DNA of 64,000 nt, taken from positions 62,001-126,000 of the forward strand of contig NZ_JAGSYH010000009.1 of NCBI RefSeq assembly GCF_025685685.1. Direction: 5' to 3'. The DNA is from Acidicapsa dinghuensis (GTDB lineage: Bacteria; Acidobacteriota; Terriglobia; Terriglobales; Acidobacteriaceae). Positions 31,363-40,386 of this stretch are shown one piece after another (positions within the stretch are counted from its first letter, which is position 1; each line of letters opens with the position of its first letter). The notes below the pieces were generated by a model, which did no database searches, was not told where the DNA came from, and was given only the letters and a program-made list of their open reading frames with translations. The position numbers and the translations under genes are program-made.

Positions 31363-32013
31363 ATGACCCCTGCACTCGAAACCCGACGCCTCATTCTCCG
31401 CCCTCTCGCTCTTGAAGACGCTGAGCAGGTGCAGCATATCTTTCCTCAATGGACTATCGTTCAACATCTCAATGCCATCGTCCCCTGGCCATATCCGCCA
31501 GACGGCGTTCTCACCTACTACCGCGATCTCGCGATGCCTGCTATCGCTAGCAACAATGAGTGGCACTGGACCCTCCGCCTCAAACTCGCGCCCGAAATCA
31601 TCGTTGGCGCCATTGGCCTCATGCGCACCCTTGATCCAGCAGTCCCCATGCACAACCGAGGCTTCTGGCTTGATCCCACACATCACAACCAGGGCCTGAT
31701 GACCGAAGCCGTCATAGCTGCCAACGAATACTGGTTCGATGTTCTCGGATATCCAATCCTCAGCACTGGCAAAGCCACAGCCAACATCGCCTCGCGTCGC
31801 ATCAGCGAAAAAACCGGCATGCGTCTCGTCTCCACTGGAGAAAGCAACTATGTCTGCGGCCGCCTGCCCAGCGAAAACTGGGAGATCACCCGCGAAGAAT
31901 GGCATACCTGGCGAGCTACCCATCTACGCACCGACAAAACAGCATCAAAATCCCAGGAGATTCCGTCTCCTGGAGATGCTGCGCATGATTCTGGTCACGG
32001 GGGCCACCGGTAA
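31363..32013 (+). CDS. GNAT-family N-acetyltransferase (RimJ/RimL-like)
   Basis: The protein is 216 residues. It begins TPALETRRLILRPLALEDAEQV, the N-terminus typical of RimJ/RimL-type acetyltransferases. It continues through GAIGLM and RGFWLDPTHHNQGLMTEAV, the acetyl-CoA pyrophosphate loop, and ends the fold with TANIASRRISEKTGMRLVSTG. The C-terminal ~25 residues are a His/Ser/Gly-rich tail that overlaps the next gene by 29 bp. It probably acetylates an amino group of a protein or small molecule; the target is unknown. Confidence 0.85.
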   Translation: MTPALETRRLILRPLALEDAEQVQHIFPQWTIVQHLNAIVPWPYPPDGVLTYYRDLAMPAIASNNEWHWTLRLKLAPEIIVGAIGLMRTLDPAVPMHNRGFWLDPTHHNQGLMTEAVIAANEYWFDVLGYPILSTGKATANIASRRISEKTGMRLVSTGESNYVCGRLPSENWEITREEWHTWRATHLRTDKTASKSQEIPSPGDAAHDSGHGGHR

Positions 32014-32839
32014 AAACGGAACTGAACTGATCAAGCTCCTCACGGCACGCGAGATACCTCTACGCGCCATGGTCCACAGTGCCGAAAAATCACCTAAGAC
32101 CTACGGTCCCGGCATCGATTACGTCGTAGCCGACTTCGATGATGAGCCCAGCCTCCGCCGCGCCCTCGGCGGCATCGACCGAGCATTCCTCGTTACACCT
32201 TCGTCGGAAAAAGTGGAAGAGCGGCAGCTTCGTTTCGTACGTCTCGCAGCCGAAGCCCATGTTAAACACATCGTCTATCTCTCCCAGCTCGATGCCGACT
32301 CCAGTTCCTCGCTTCGTTTCCTGCGCTACCACGGTGTAGTAGAAGACGCCATCCGCACTTCAGGCATGGCCTTCACCATGCTTCGCCCAAATCAATACAT
32401 GCAATCGCTCGCCGCATTCAAAGGCACCCTCGCAAGCGAGGGCAAAATCTACGCTCCCATCGGCGATGCCCGCCTGAGCATCATCGACGTGCGCGACATC
32501 GCTGCCGTAGCCGCCGAAGCTCTGTCCGGCCCGGACCTCGAAGGCAAATCCTACGACCTCACCGGCCCCGAAAGCCTCACCCACTCCGAGATAGCCGCGC
32601 ACTTGTCCGCCGCCCTCGACAAGCCCATCGAATTCATCAACATCACCGGCGACATGCTTCTCAACGCTCTGGTCTCTCAAGGCTTCCCCGAGTGGCAGGC
32701 CGCGGGCATTGTCGAAGACTACGAAAGCTATCATCGTGGCGAAGCCGCTAAAATTTCACCGGCAGTCAAAGAAGTCACCGACAAAGAATCGACCTCCTTT
32801 GCCCAGTTCCTCGCCGATAACAAAGAGCTCTTCCTGTAA
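31985..32839 (+). CDS. NmrA-type NAD(P)H-binding reductase
   Basis: The protein is 284 residues. The start at 31985 (MILVTGATGKNGTEL) has GGAG 9 bases upstream and puts the Rossmann motif GATGKNG at the N-terminus. Further family features are YVVADFDDEPSLRRALGGID, AFLVTPSS, IVYLSQLDAD, the LRPNQYMQSL segment and the YDLTGPESLTHSEIA segment shared with NmrA/QOR2-like proteins. It overlaps the acetyltransferase gene by 29 bp in another frame, so the two are co-transcribed. It likely acts as an NADPH sensor or quinone reductase; which is open. Confidence 0.85.
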   Translation: MILVTGATGKNGTELIKLLTAREIPLRAMVHSAEKSPKTYGPGIDYVVADFDDEPSLRRALGGIDRAFLVTPSSEKVEERQLRFVRLAAEAHVKHIVYLSQLDADSSSSLRFLRYHGVVEDAIRTSGMAFTMLRPNQYMQSLAAFKGTLASEGKIYAPIGDARLSIIDVRDIAAVAAEALSGPDLEGKSYDLTGPESLTHSEIAAHLSAALDKPIEFINITGDMLLNALVSQGFPEWQAAGIVEDYESYHRGEAAKISPAVKEVTDKESTSFAQFLADNKELFL

Positions 32840-32943
32840 CCTTCATCCTCCCGAACCCTGTTTCACTCTCGGTAAAACGCCGTCCATCACCCCAAAAACG
32901 CTGAAACGACAAGATCATTCGCCTCACTTACGTGTATCTGTGC

Positions 32944-32949
32944 TATAAC
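32944..32949 (+). promoter_or_regulatory. Extended -10 promoter candidate for the S1/P1 nuclease
   Basis: TGCTATAAC (32942-32950 region) is an extended -10 element (TGn TATAAC) 47 bases before the start codon. No good -35 is present at 17-18 bases, as often with extended -10 promoters. Confidence 0.35.
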
Positions 32950-32995
32950 TGCGTCCACGTTCCCGCACAACCGATTCGCGTAAGGAGTGCTACTC

Positions 32996-34036
32996 ATGCA
33001 TAAGACCGCTTGCAGGGCTACCCTCGCTACCGTGCTGTCGCTTCTCCTCGTTTTTCCCCAGTCCTCGTGGTCCTGGGGTAACTCGGGTCATGAAGCCGTC
33101 GCCTACGTAGCATGGCAACTTCTCACCCCCCAAACCAAAGCCCGCGTCATCGCCCTGCTCAAACAGGTCCCCGCGCTCAAGGGCACCACCGGCACCATTG
33201 CCGGATACAACGAGTGGGTGCAGCAGCTCCCCGCAGGCACCACCGGCGATCTCGAAGATGAGTACCTCTTCATGCGCGCCGCCACCTGGCCGGACAGCAT
33301 CAAGCACGAGGGCCTCCACGACTCCGATACCCCGCCCCACGGCGTCAGCCAGGACCCCGTCGTCGGATTCACCGACAAAGACAGCCACGGCTACTGGCAC
33401 TTCGTCGATGCACCCTTTGCCTCCGACAGCGCCACTTATCCCACAGATACTCCCGCCCCCAACGCTGCCACACAAATCAGCGTGATGCGCCAGCACATCG
33501 CTTCAGACGACAGCGACGCCCTCAAGGCCTACGAAGTCATCTGGCTTGAGCACATGCTCGGCGACATTCACCAGCCCTTGCACGGCAGCAACCGCTTCAA
33601 TGCCAGCGCCGGCGATGCCGGCGGCAATCTCGTCAAAATCAAGCTCTCGCCCGTACTCGAAAAGAAGTTCCAGTGCCCGCCCGAAGCACCCTCCAAAACC
33701 GCACCGCGCGAGCTCCACGCCTTCTGGGATCAGCTACCCGGCTCCTGCTCAGCCATCACCGCACTCGCACCCGCCGCGGCCTTCGGACAAGCCGTTCCCG
33801 CCGCGCCCGAGGACAAAGTCGCCGACACCGATCCCAATGATTGGGCTGCAGAATCCCTCGCCCTGGCCAAGTCCGACGCCTACAAGATCCCCATCGGTCC
33901 CGGCGTAAAACCTGCCGGCGGTACAGAATACGTCATAACCCAGGACTACTACGACCAGGCCTTCCTCGACGCGCAAACCCGTGTTGCCCTCGCCGGAGCA
34001 CGCCTCGCCAAACTGCTCAACGAAAACCTGAAGTAG
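32996..34036 (+). CDS. Secreted S1/P1-type zinc nuclease
   Basis: The protein is 346 residues; the ATG at 32996 has AAGGAG 8 bases upstream, whereas an upstream GTG would abut it. The signal peptide ends FPQSSWS, leaving a mature N-terminal Trp in WGNSGHEAVAYVAW. In S1/P1 nucleases this Trp1 and the following His6 bind zinc. The other ligands are visible: Asp in ATWPDSIK, His in YWHFVD, HMLGDIHQPLH (the H-x3-D-x5-H site) and the HAFWD motif. All nine metal ligands appear present, so it should degrade single-stranded DNA and RNA outside the cytoplasm, for nutrient scavenging. Confidence 0.93.
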   Translation: MHKTACRATLATVLSLLLVFPQSSWSWGNSGHEAVAYVAWQLLTPQTKARVIALLKQVPALKGTTGTIAGYNEWVQQLPAGTTGDLEDEYLFMRAATWPDSIKHEGLHDSDTPPHGVSQDPVVGFTDKDSHGYWHFVDAPFASDSATYPTDTPAPNAATQISVMRQHIASDDSDALKAYEVIWLEHMLGDIHQPLHGSNRFNASAGDAGGNLVKIKLSPVLEKKFQCPPEAPSKTAPRELHAFWDQLPGSCSAITALAPAAAFGQAVPAAPEDKVADTDPNDWAAESLALAKSDAYKIPIGPGVKPAGGTEYVITQDYYDQAFLDAQTRVALAGARLAKLLNENLK

Positions 34037-34047
34037 CCCCAAAACAA

Positions 34048-34073
34048 AAGCGGCCTTCGGATGAGGGCCGCTT
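34048..34073 (+). terminator. Hairpin after the S1/P1 nuclease gene
   Basis: AAGCGGCC (34048-34055) pairs with GGCCGCTT (34066-34073) around a 10-base loop, starting 11 bases after the nuclease stop. No T-run follows, so termination would be weak or factor-aided. Confidence 0.5.
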
Positions 34074-34110
34074 GAGGATGCTTGAAAGCCTGTGATGACA
34101 GGTGAAAAAG

Positions 34111-34141
34111 GTAGGCCGGGGATTTATCCCCGGCACAAAAC
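34111..34141. repeat. Dispersed palindrome GCCGGGGAT-TT-ATCCCCGGC, copy 2
   Basis: It is identical to the copy at 27119-27149 through the palindrome (34115-34134) and the ACAAAAC right flank. It lies between the convergent ends of the nuclease and the metallo-beta-lactamase-fold gene. Confidence 0.7.
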
Positions 34142-34225
34142 CAACGCCATCATCGGGCTCCAGCCCCTGAGGCGAGATTTCTGATCTTTATTAACAGTCA
34201 GCGCGTCCTCTGCAAGCCAGGCACA

Positions 34226-35260
34226 TCATCCCCGAGCATCCGCCGCATACTCGCGCGCACTCACATTCACACCCACCGGATCGACCCCGCGCCACCAGCA
34301 GCTTCCCTGCTCCATAGCCTCCAGACGCACCATCTCGCCAAATCGCGGAGTGCAAACATCCACGCCCTCGCGCGCGGCTATCGCCTGTATCCGTTCCATC
34401 GGCTCCGTCCACGCATGCATCGCCAGATCAAACGTTCCGTTGTGAATCGGAATCAGCCAGCGCCCACGCAGATCCCGATGCGCCTTCACCGTCTCCTCCG
34501 GCTGCATGTGGATCACCGGCCAGCGCACGTTGTACGCGCCATTCTCAATCAGTGTCACGTCAAACGGTCCAAGTCGCTCGCCAATCTTCTCAAAACCACA
34601 GAAGTACCCCGAATCCGCCCCGTAGAAGATCTTGAAATCGCCATCCTCAATCGCCCACGCCGTCCAAAGCGTTTCGTTGCGATGAAAGAGATTCCGTCCT
34701 GAAAAATGCTGCGTAGGCGCAGACGTCAGCCGCAATCCGCCAATCTCCACCGGCTCCCACCAGTCGCGCTCCACAATCTTCGCGTCATCCACGCCCCAGC
34801 CCGCGATGATTGCTCCCACCCCACGCGGCACAATAAACCAATCAGCCTTGTCCCTCAGCTTCTTGATCGCCGCCTTATCCAGATGGTCATAGTGATCGTG
34901 CGAAATCACCACCGCCTTCAACTGCGGCAATTCGCTAATCGAAATCGGCGGCTGATGAAACCGCTTCGGTCCGGCAAACCTCACCGGAGAAGCCCGCTCT
35001 GCAAACACCGGGTCCGTCAGCCAGAATCCGCCGCGCAGCTTCATCAGCACCGTCGAGTGCCCCAGCCGCCAAAGCGCCCGGTCTGGAGCCGCCAAGAGTT
35101 CCTCGCGCGTCATCTTCACCACCGGAATAACCCCGCGCGGCCGCGTCCACGCCGGCTTATCAAAGGTGAACTTCCAGAACACTTTAGCCGTGCGCCAAAG
35201 CACTCCAGCCCTCTGCCGGAACCCCCTCACATCCCCATCCAACCGATCCGAATCCGCCAC
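34226..35260 (-). CDS. Metallo-beta-lactamase-fold hydrolase (NAPE-PLD/UlaG-like)
   Basis: The protein is 344 residues. It has the signature SHDHYDHLD (HxHxDH) near 120-127, QHFSGRN near 186, GADSGYF with the bridging Asp near 213, and the late metal-ligand His in PIHNGTFDLAMH. The LGHSTVLMKLRGGFWLTDPVF block with ASPVRFAGPKRF is characteristic of the NAPE-PLD/UlaG branch, which hydrolyses phosphodiesters or lactones using two metal ions. No signal peptide is present. A phospholipase D-like activity on N-acyl lipids is one option; the substrate is not established. Confidence 0.85.
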   Translation of the reverse strand: MADSDRLDGDVRGFRQRAGVLWRTAKVFWKFTFDKPAWTRPRGVIPVVKMTREELLAAPDRALWRLGHSTVLMKLRGGFWLTDPVFAERASPVRFAGPKRFHQPPISISELPQLKAVVISHDHYDHLDKAAIKKLRDKADWFIVPRGVGAIIAGWGVDDAKIVERDWWEPVEIGGLRLTSAPTQHFSGRNLFHRNETLWTAWAIEDGDFKIFYGADSGYFCGFEKIGERLGPFDVTLIENGAYNVRWPVIHMQPEETVKAHRDLRGRWLIPIHNGTFDLAMHAWTEPMERIQAIAAREGVDVCTPRFGEMVRLEAMEQGSCWWRGVDPVGVNVSAREYAADARG

Positions 35261-35405
35261 AGTCCTCCTAAGGCATCAACACTAAATTGGATGCGGCCCG
35301 CCAGACCCAGCTTCAGTTTTGTATCGCAAGCTGCCCGGAGGCGTTTATGCGAGACTCTATGTGGTCTCGATTCGTCCTGAGAAACAGAACTTGCGGAGGC
35401 GGTGG

Positions 35406-37019
35406 ATGGTATCTCGGTGGCTCATGCAAGTTATGGCATATTCGCTCGGCACTGCCGCCGCGCTGCCCTTCCCCGCCTCATCCACGGCACAGCAGACGCA
35501 ATCCGGAGAGGCCATGCAACAACAGTCCACGCCCAACGGGGATGGGAACATTCCCGTGATTCGATCCACCACCACACTGGTGTATCTGGATGTGACTGTG
35601 CTCGACAAAAAGGGACATCCGGTAGTGAAGGGACTTACTCAGGATGACTTCAGCATTACAGAAGACAAGAAGCCTGAACGCATCTTTTCGTTTGAAGAGC
35701 CCGAAGCTCACGATGGGAAGAGTGGAAAGGGTGAGGTTCCAAAAACGGTTCTCCTGCTGGACCTATTGAACACTCCATTTTCAGATTTTGCATATGTGCG
35801 TGATCAGGCCCAGCAATTCCTGCTGGATCAGCCGGATGAACTGAACAGCGAAACAGAGCTGATGGTGGTGGGCAACCAGACAACGGAGTTGCTGCAGGGT
35901 TTCACGCGCAGCCAGAAGGATCTGCTGTTTGCATTGGATCATTTACCCAGAATGTTGCCATCCAAGCTCGGACCCGATTGGAAATCGGATCGCATCCGGC
36001 AGTCTTATATCGCTTTGCAACAGATCTCAGTACAGAACAGAGGCCTGCCTGGCCGCAAAAATGTAATGTGGATTGGCAGCGGCAGTCCGAATTTGCCCGC
36101 AAACGAGATACCCGATCCGGACTACGACAAGGTACAGCAGTACCTGCATCGCATGGTCAACATGATGGTGGAGTCGCGCATCAGCCTTTTTCTTATCTAT
36201 CCCAAGTTTCGGGTCGGATTTGCAAAGCTGGCCAGACAGGCCAGCAATTCGACTTTAGATGAGAATACCCCTAATCCGTTTTCTGGTAGCAGCTTCACCG
36301 AATTTGTATACGAAACTGGTGGCAAGGTCTTTGATCTGAATGACGTGAGCAGGGAAATCGACGACTCGGTACAGCTGGGATCGAAGTATTACACACTGAC
36401 CTATCAGCCTCCGGACGACAAGATAGATGGAGGGTTCCGGCGTATTCAGGTGAAACTGCGAAATCCTGAGCTGCATGTGATGACCAAAGCAGGCTTCTTT
36501 GCGCGAAACCAGAAGGAAGCGGCGGAGTCAGACGATAAAACGTTGAACATGCTTACGGAGGCATCGCTAGCCGCCATTCCAATGAAGGCTCTGCAGGTGA
36601 GCCTGGCGCAAATAGTGCGGCATCCGGATGCGAAAACAGTGGAGATCACCGTTCAACTGGACGATAACAAGCTGGGTTGGGAAGCTGCGGAGCGTGGCCT
36701 GAGTAATACATTCGTCATCGTAACGGCAGTCAGCAGATCTGGATTCGGAGACGTACTCGCCTCAAAAGTCGGCAAGTATGAGCTGACTGCGACCTCGCAG
36801 GATGCATCCAGGCTCGCCAACGTTAAGCCCGAAATAAAATTCACATTGCGGCTGCCACGCAGTACGAAAAATGTGCGCGTAGCAATTGCAACCAGGGATG
36901 GCGAGAGAATCGGCGCATTGGATCTGAGCCGCAAAGACATTGACGCCGCGCCTGCAACTCTTACACCTGACCCGAGACTTCTGACTCCAAGGAACAGGGT
37001 GGCACAAGAAGCAAACTAG
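35406..37019 (+). CDS. VWFA-related acidobacterial-domain exported protein
   Basis: The protein is 537 residues. The start at 35406 (MVSRWLMQVMAYSLG) has GGAGG 6 bases upstream and yields a signal peptide ending FPASSTAQ. A Gln-rich segment is followed by an N-terminal beta domain (LVYLDVTVLDKKGHPVVKGLTQDDFSITED), then a von Willebrand A-like domain with KTVLLLDLLNT in place of the usual metal-site DxSxS, which is normal for this acidobacterial family. A C-terminal beta-rich region follows. Codon choice is less GC3-biased than in the flanking genes (for example many ATT and AAA codons). It lies 118 bp upstream of the second padR unit. It is probably an envelope protein; partners are unknown. 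Confidence 0.82.
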   Translation: MVSRWLMQVMAYSLGTAAALPFPASSTAQQTQSGEAMQQQSTPNGDGNIPVIRSTTTLVYLDVTVLDKKGHPVVKGLTQDDFSITEDKKPERIFSFEEPEAHDGKSGKGEVPKTVLLLDLLNTPFSDFAYVRDQAQQFLLDQPDELNSETELMVVGNQTTELLQGFTRSQKDLLFALDHLPRMLPSKLGPDWKSDRIRQSYIALQQISVQNRGLPGRKNVMWIGSGSPNLPANEIPDPDYDKVQQYLHRMVNMMVESRISLFLIYPKFRVGFAKLARQASNSTLDENTPNPFSGSSFTEFVYETGGKVFDLNDVSREIDDSVQLGSKYYTLTYQPPDDKIDGGFRRIQVKLRNPELHVMTKAGFFARNQKEAAESDDKTLNMLTEASLAAIPMKALQVSLAQIVRHPDAKTVEITVQLDDNKLGWEAAERGLSNTFVIVTAVSRSGFGDVLASKVGKYELTATSQDASRLANVKPEIKFTLRLPRSTKNVRVAIATRDGERIGALDLSRKDIDAAPATLTPDPRLLTPRNRVAQEAN

Positions 37020-37100
37020 GACGGAGCTATTCGCACAAGGAACCCTTTCGATACGAAAGGCTCGTTCTAATCACCGTCCACGCTCTCTCCACAGTTCCTG

Positions 37101-37129
37101 TTGACATCCGACCCAAGAACTGTCAAACT
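37101..37129 (+). promoter_or_regulatory. Promoter and possible operator of the second padR
   Basis: TTGACA (37101-37106) is a perfect -35 box; 17 bases on, CAAACT (37124-37129) is a weak -10. The predicted transcription start falls within about two bases of the padR ATG at 37138, implying a leaderless message; no ribosome site is seen. TTGACA and TGTCAA (37121-37126) form an inverted repeat across the promoter, a plausible repressor site. Confidence 0.45.
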
Positions 37130-37137
37130 CCTGTCGT

Positions 37138-37497
37138 ATGCCGACCCAAAGTGACGACTCCGATCGCATCGCCCTCCTGCAAGGCACCCTCGACCTGCTC
37201 ATCCTCAAAACGCTCCTCTTCGGCGCAGTCCACGGACAGGGCATCGCCCGCTCCATTCAGCACCAAAGCGAAGAAACATTCCTCGTCGACCACGGCTCAC
37301 TCTACCTGGCCCTGCAGCGCCTCGAAGACCAGAAGCTAATCAGCGCCAAATGGGGCGTCTCAGAAAACAACCGCAAAGCCCGCTTCTATACCCTCACTGC
37401 AAAAGGCCGCAAAGAACTCGACACAAAAACAAGCCAATGGAACCGCCTGACCCGCGCCATGGGCCTCATCCTCTCCCCGCAATCCGAAGAGTCGTAG
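37138..37497 (+). CDS. PadR-family transcriptional regulator
   Basis: The protein is 119 residues. The winged-helix segments are clear: LLQGTLDLLILKTLLF, HGQGIARSIQHQSEE, DHGSLYLALQRLEDQKLIS and NNRKARFYTLTAKGRKEL. It is homologous to the regulator at 21008 but has a shorter N-terminus and different sequence in the recognition region (Ser-Leu-Tyr against Ser-Leu-Leu). It precedes three ADOP permeases by 51 bp and should control them. No ribosome site precedes the ATG; a leaderless transcript is suggested by the promoter placement. Confidence 0.92.
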   Translation: MPTQSDDSDRIALLQGTLDLLILKTLLFGAVHGQGIARSIQHQSEETFLVDHGSLYLALQRLEDQKLISAKWGVSENNRKARFYTLTAKGRKELDTKTSQWNRLTRAMGLILSPQSEES

Positions 37498-37548
37498 CTC
37501 AACACTTACATCTGTCACTCATCACCAACCACTGCCACCGAGGCCGCC

Positions 37549-40284
37549 ATGTTCCACCGCAAGCAGCGCAGCGCCGAAGACTTCGCCGAAGAAATTCGCA
37601 GCCACCTTGCCATCGAAGCCGACCAACTCGCTTCAGAGGGCACAAGCCAACAGGAGGCCGCACGCCGCGCCCGCGTCGCTTTCGGCAACAAAGCGGCAGC
37701 TCAGGAACGTTTCCGTTTGCGGGGCCGCATCGTCTGGTTTGAAAACCTTCGCCAGGACTTGCGCTTTGCGGCGCGCACCATGTTCCGCAATCCCGGCTTC
37801 ACTGTCCTCGCTATCCTCACACTCGCACTGGGTATCGCCGTCAGCACCACGGCCTTCACCTGGATCGACGCCGTCCTGCTCCAGCCGCTGAGCGGCGTCG
37901 CCGACCCATCCCGCCTCGTCACTCTCGAGTCCATCGCTCCCGACGGCAGCCAGATCCCCAACTCCTACCCCGACTACATCGATTTCCGCGACCGCCTCAA
38001 GCTTCTCTCGGGCGTAGCCGTCACCCGACCCAACGCCTTCACCGTCACCCAGTCCGCAAACGACGGCCGCGCGGAACGCGTTTGGGGAGAGCTGGTCTCC
38101 GGCAACTTCTTCGCCGTCCTTGGCGTCCAGCCCCAACTCGGCCGCGTCTTCACCCCCGCCGAATACGCCGACACTCCCAACGCCTTCCCTCTCGTCGTCA
38201 TCAGTGACCGTTTCTGGCGCTCCCACTTCCACGCCGACCCCGCCGCCATCGGCCAGACCCTCCGCGTGAACCAGCACCCGCTTACCATCATTGGCGTCGC
38301 CCCGCCCGCATTTCACGGATCCATGCCCGTAACCGCCTACGACCTCTGGATCCCGTACATGCAGCAACCCATCCTCAACGGTGTGCAAGAGTGGATGCTC
38401 CGCGATCGCCATAATCGCAACATGCTCGGCATCGTCCGCCTGGCCCCCGGCGTGACCCTGCCACGGGCGCGCGCCGAGCTCGATTCCCTCGCCCGCTACA
38501 TGGCCGTCGCCAACGCCGACGTCAGCGAAGGCATGACCGCGACCCTACTGCCCCTCTGGCAATCGCCCCATGGCCCGCAGGGCCTGCTCGTCGGTCCGTT
38601 GCGCATCCTCATGGCGGTAAGCCTCCTGGTTCTGCTTATCGTCTGCGCTAATGTCGCCAACCTGCTCCTCGCCCGTGCCACGGCTCGCGAAAAGGAGTTC
38701 ACCGCCCGCCTCGCCCTCGGCGCAGGCCGCTTCCGGCTCGTCCGCCAGCTCCTCACCGAGTCGCTCCTCCTCGCAGCGCTCGGCTCCGCACTCGGCCTCG
38801 CCGCCACACCTCTGCTCGCTCACGGCCTCAAGCTCCTCATGCCACCCAGCGAGCTTTCTTCGCTTCTTTCCCTCAATACTCAGCTCAACGGCCGCATCCT
38901 GGCCTTCACCCTCGGTCTCTGCTGCCTCGCCGCACTCGCCGCAGGCCTTGCCCCCGCCCTGCAAGTCAGCCGCATGAACCTGAGCGCCAAACTTAACGAC
39001 GGCGGCCGCAGCGGCTCAGCAGGCCGCGCTCATCACCGCCTCCGCTCCACTCTCGTCTGCTCGGAGGTCGCACTCGCTCTCGTCGCTCTCGCTGGCGCAG
39101 GCCTCTTCTCGGAGAGCTTCCGCCAAACGCTCCACATTGATCCCGGCTTCTCACCTGACCACGTGCTCCTCAGCCGCTTCTATCTCAACACCGCCGGATA
39201 CAGCCTCCAGCAGCGCAAAGAGTTCTGCCGCCGCCTCGAAACCGCCATGCTCTCCGCCCCTGGCGTCACCAACGTCGCGTACTCCGACGGCGTCCCTCTC
39301 GGCTTCGAGCCCTCCTGGTGGGAAGAGCTGGATATCCAGGGCTACGCCCGCACCCGCGGCGAAAACATGAACATTTTCCGCAACGTCATCTCCCCCGGCT
39401 ACCTCGACCTCATGCACATCCCCATCGTCGCCGGGCGCAACTTCACCGCTGCCGACACCGAACAGACCCAGCCCGTCATGATCGTCAGCCAAGCCTTCGT
39501 CCATCGCTTCTTTGCCAACCGCAACCCGCTCGGTGCACAAGTCCATGGCTGGGGAAAATGGTTCCGCATCGTCGGCGTCGCGCAAGACTCGAAGTACCAC
39601 TACCTCAACGAGCCAGCCACCCCTTACTTCTACGTCGACTTCCGCCAGCTCTACCGCGAAGACGAATCGCTCGCCTTCTATGTCAGGACGAAAGGTGATC
39701 CCGATACCGCCCTAGCCGTCCTCCGCGCCCAAACCCACGCCATCGACCCCAACGTCAACGTCTTCGACTCTGTCCCGCTCGCCGAATTCATCGGTGCATC
39801 TCTCTATCCGCAGCGCGTCGCCGCCAGCCTCATGACCGTCCTCGGCAGCATTGCCGTCCTGCTCGCCGCCGTCGGCCTCTACGGAGTCATGGCCTTTTCC
39901 GTCGCCCAGCGCACGCAAGAGATCGGCGTCCGCATGGCCCTCGGCGCCGAGCCCCGTCACGTCCAGCGCATGATCCTTCGCCAATCCCTCGCGCTCACTC
40001 TCTTTGGCCTCGCCGCCGGCCTCCTGCTGACTTTGGCCCTGACTCAAACTGTCTCTTCCATCACCGTCACCAACAGCGCCCAGGGCGCCAGCACCCCTCT
40101 CCTGGCAAACTCTGCTAATCCCGCTGGCTCCACTCGATTTTTGGCCGCGCTCTTCAACCCAACGCACCTCGCCATCTACACACTCTCCGCCATCTTCCTC
40201 TGCGGAATCACCTGCATCGCCGCCTGGCTCCCTGCTCGCCGGGCCAGCCACATCGACCCCATGGAGGCCCTCCGCTGCGACTAA
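37549..40284 (+). CDS. ADOP-family permease (first of the second PadR unit)
   Basis: The protein is 911 residues; GAGG lies 5 bases before the ATG. It starts MFHRKQRSAEDFAEEIRSHLAIEADQL, a different N-terminal helix from the pair at 21-27 kb, then a TM helix (NPGFTVLAILTLALGIAVST), a MacB-like domain, an FtsX block with VCANVANLLLARATAREKE, a second TM helix and domain, and the closing FtsX block ending PARRASHIDPMEALRCD. A loop insertion of about 25 residues (NSAQGASTPLLANSANPAG) lies in the last FtsX block. No ATPase is encoded nearby. Confidence 0.9.
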   Translation: MFHRKQRSAEDFAEEIRSHLAIEADQLASEGTSQQEAARRARVAFGNKAAAQERFRLRGRIVWFENLRQDLRFAARTMFRNPGFTVLAILTLALGIAVSTTAFTWIDAVLLQPLSGVADPSRLVTLESIAPDGSQIPNSYPDYIDFRDRLKLLSGVAVTRPNAFTVTQSANDGRAERVWGELVSGNFFAVLGVQPQLGRVFTPAEYADTPNAFPLVVISDRFWRSHFHADPAAIGQTLRVNQHPLTIIGVAPPAFHGSMPVTAYDLWIPYMQQPILNGVQEWMLRDRHNRNMLGIVRLAPGVTLPRARAELDSLARYMAVANADVSEGMTATLLPLWQSPHGPQGLLVGPLRILMAVSLLVLLIVCANVANLLLARATAREKEFTARLALGAGRFRLVRQLLTESLLLAALGSALGLAATPLLAHGLKLLMPPSELSSLLSLNTQLNGRILAFTLGLCCLAALAAGLAPALQVSRMNLSAKLNDGGRSGSAGRAHHRLRSTLVCSEVALALVALAGAGLFSESFRQTLHIDPGFSPDHVLLSRFYLNTAGYSLQQRKEFCRRLETAMLSAPGVTNVAYSDGVPLGFEPSWWEELDIQGYARTRGENMNIFRNVISPGYLDLMHIPIVAGRNFTAADTEQTQPVMIVSQAFVHRFFANRNPLGAQVHGWGKWFRIVGVAQDSKYHYLNEPATPYFYVDFRQLYREDESLAFYVRTKGDPDTALAVLRAQTHAIDPNVNVFDSVPLAEFIGASLYPQRVAASLMTVLGSIAVLLAAVGLYGVMAFSVAQRTQEIGVRMALGAEPRHVQRMILRQSLALTLFGLAAGLLLTLALTQTVSSITVTNSAQGASTPLLANSANPAGSTRFLAALFNPTHLAIYTLSAIFLCGITCIAAWLPARRASHIDPMEALRCD

Positions 40285-40386
40285 CGCGTATCAACTAACT
40301 TTCAGCTTTTAGCTTGCTAACTGTTAGCCCTCAACCGCGAATTGATCTCTGTCCCCTGCTCTCTGATCTCTTATTCCGAGGTCCCC

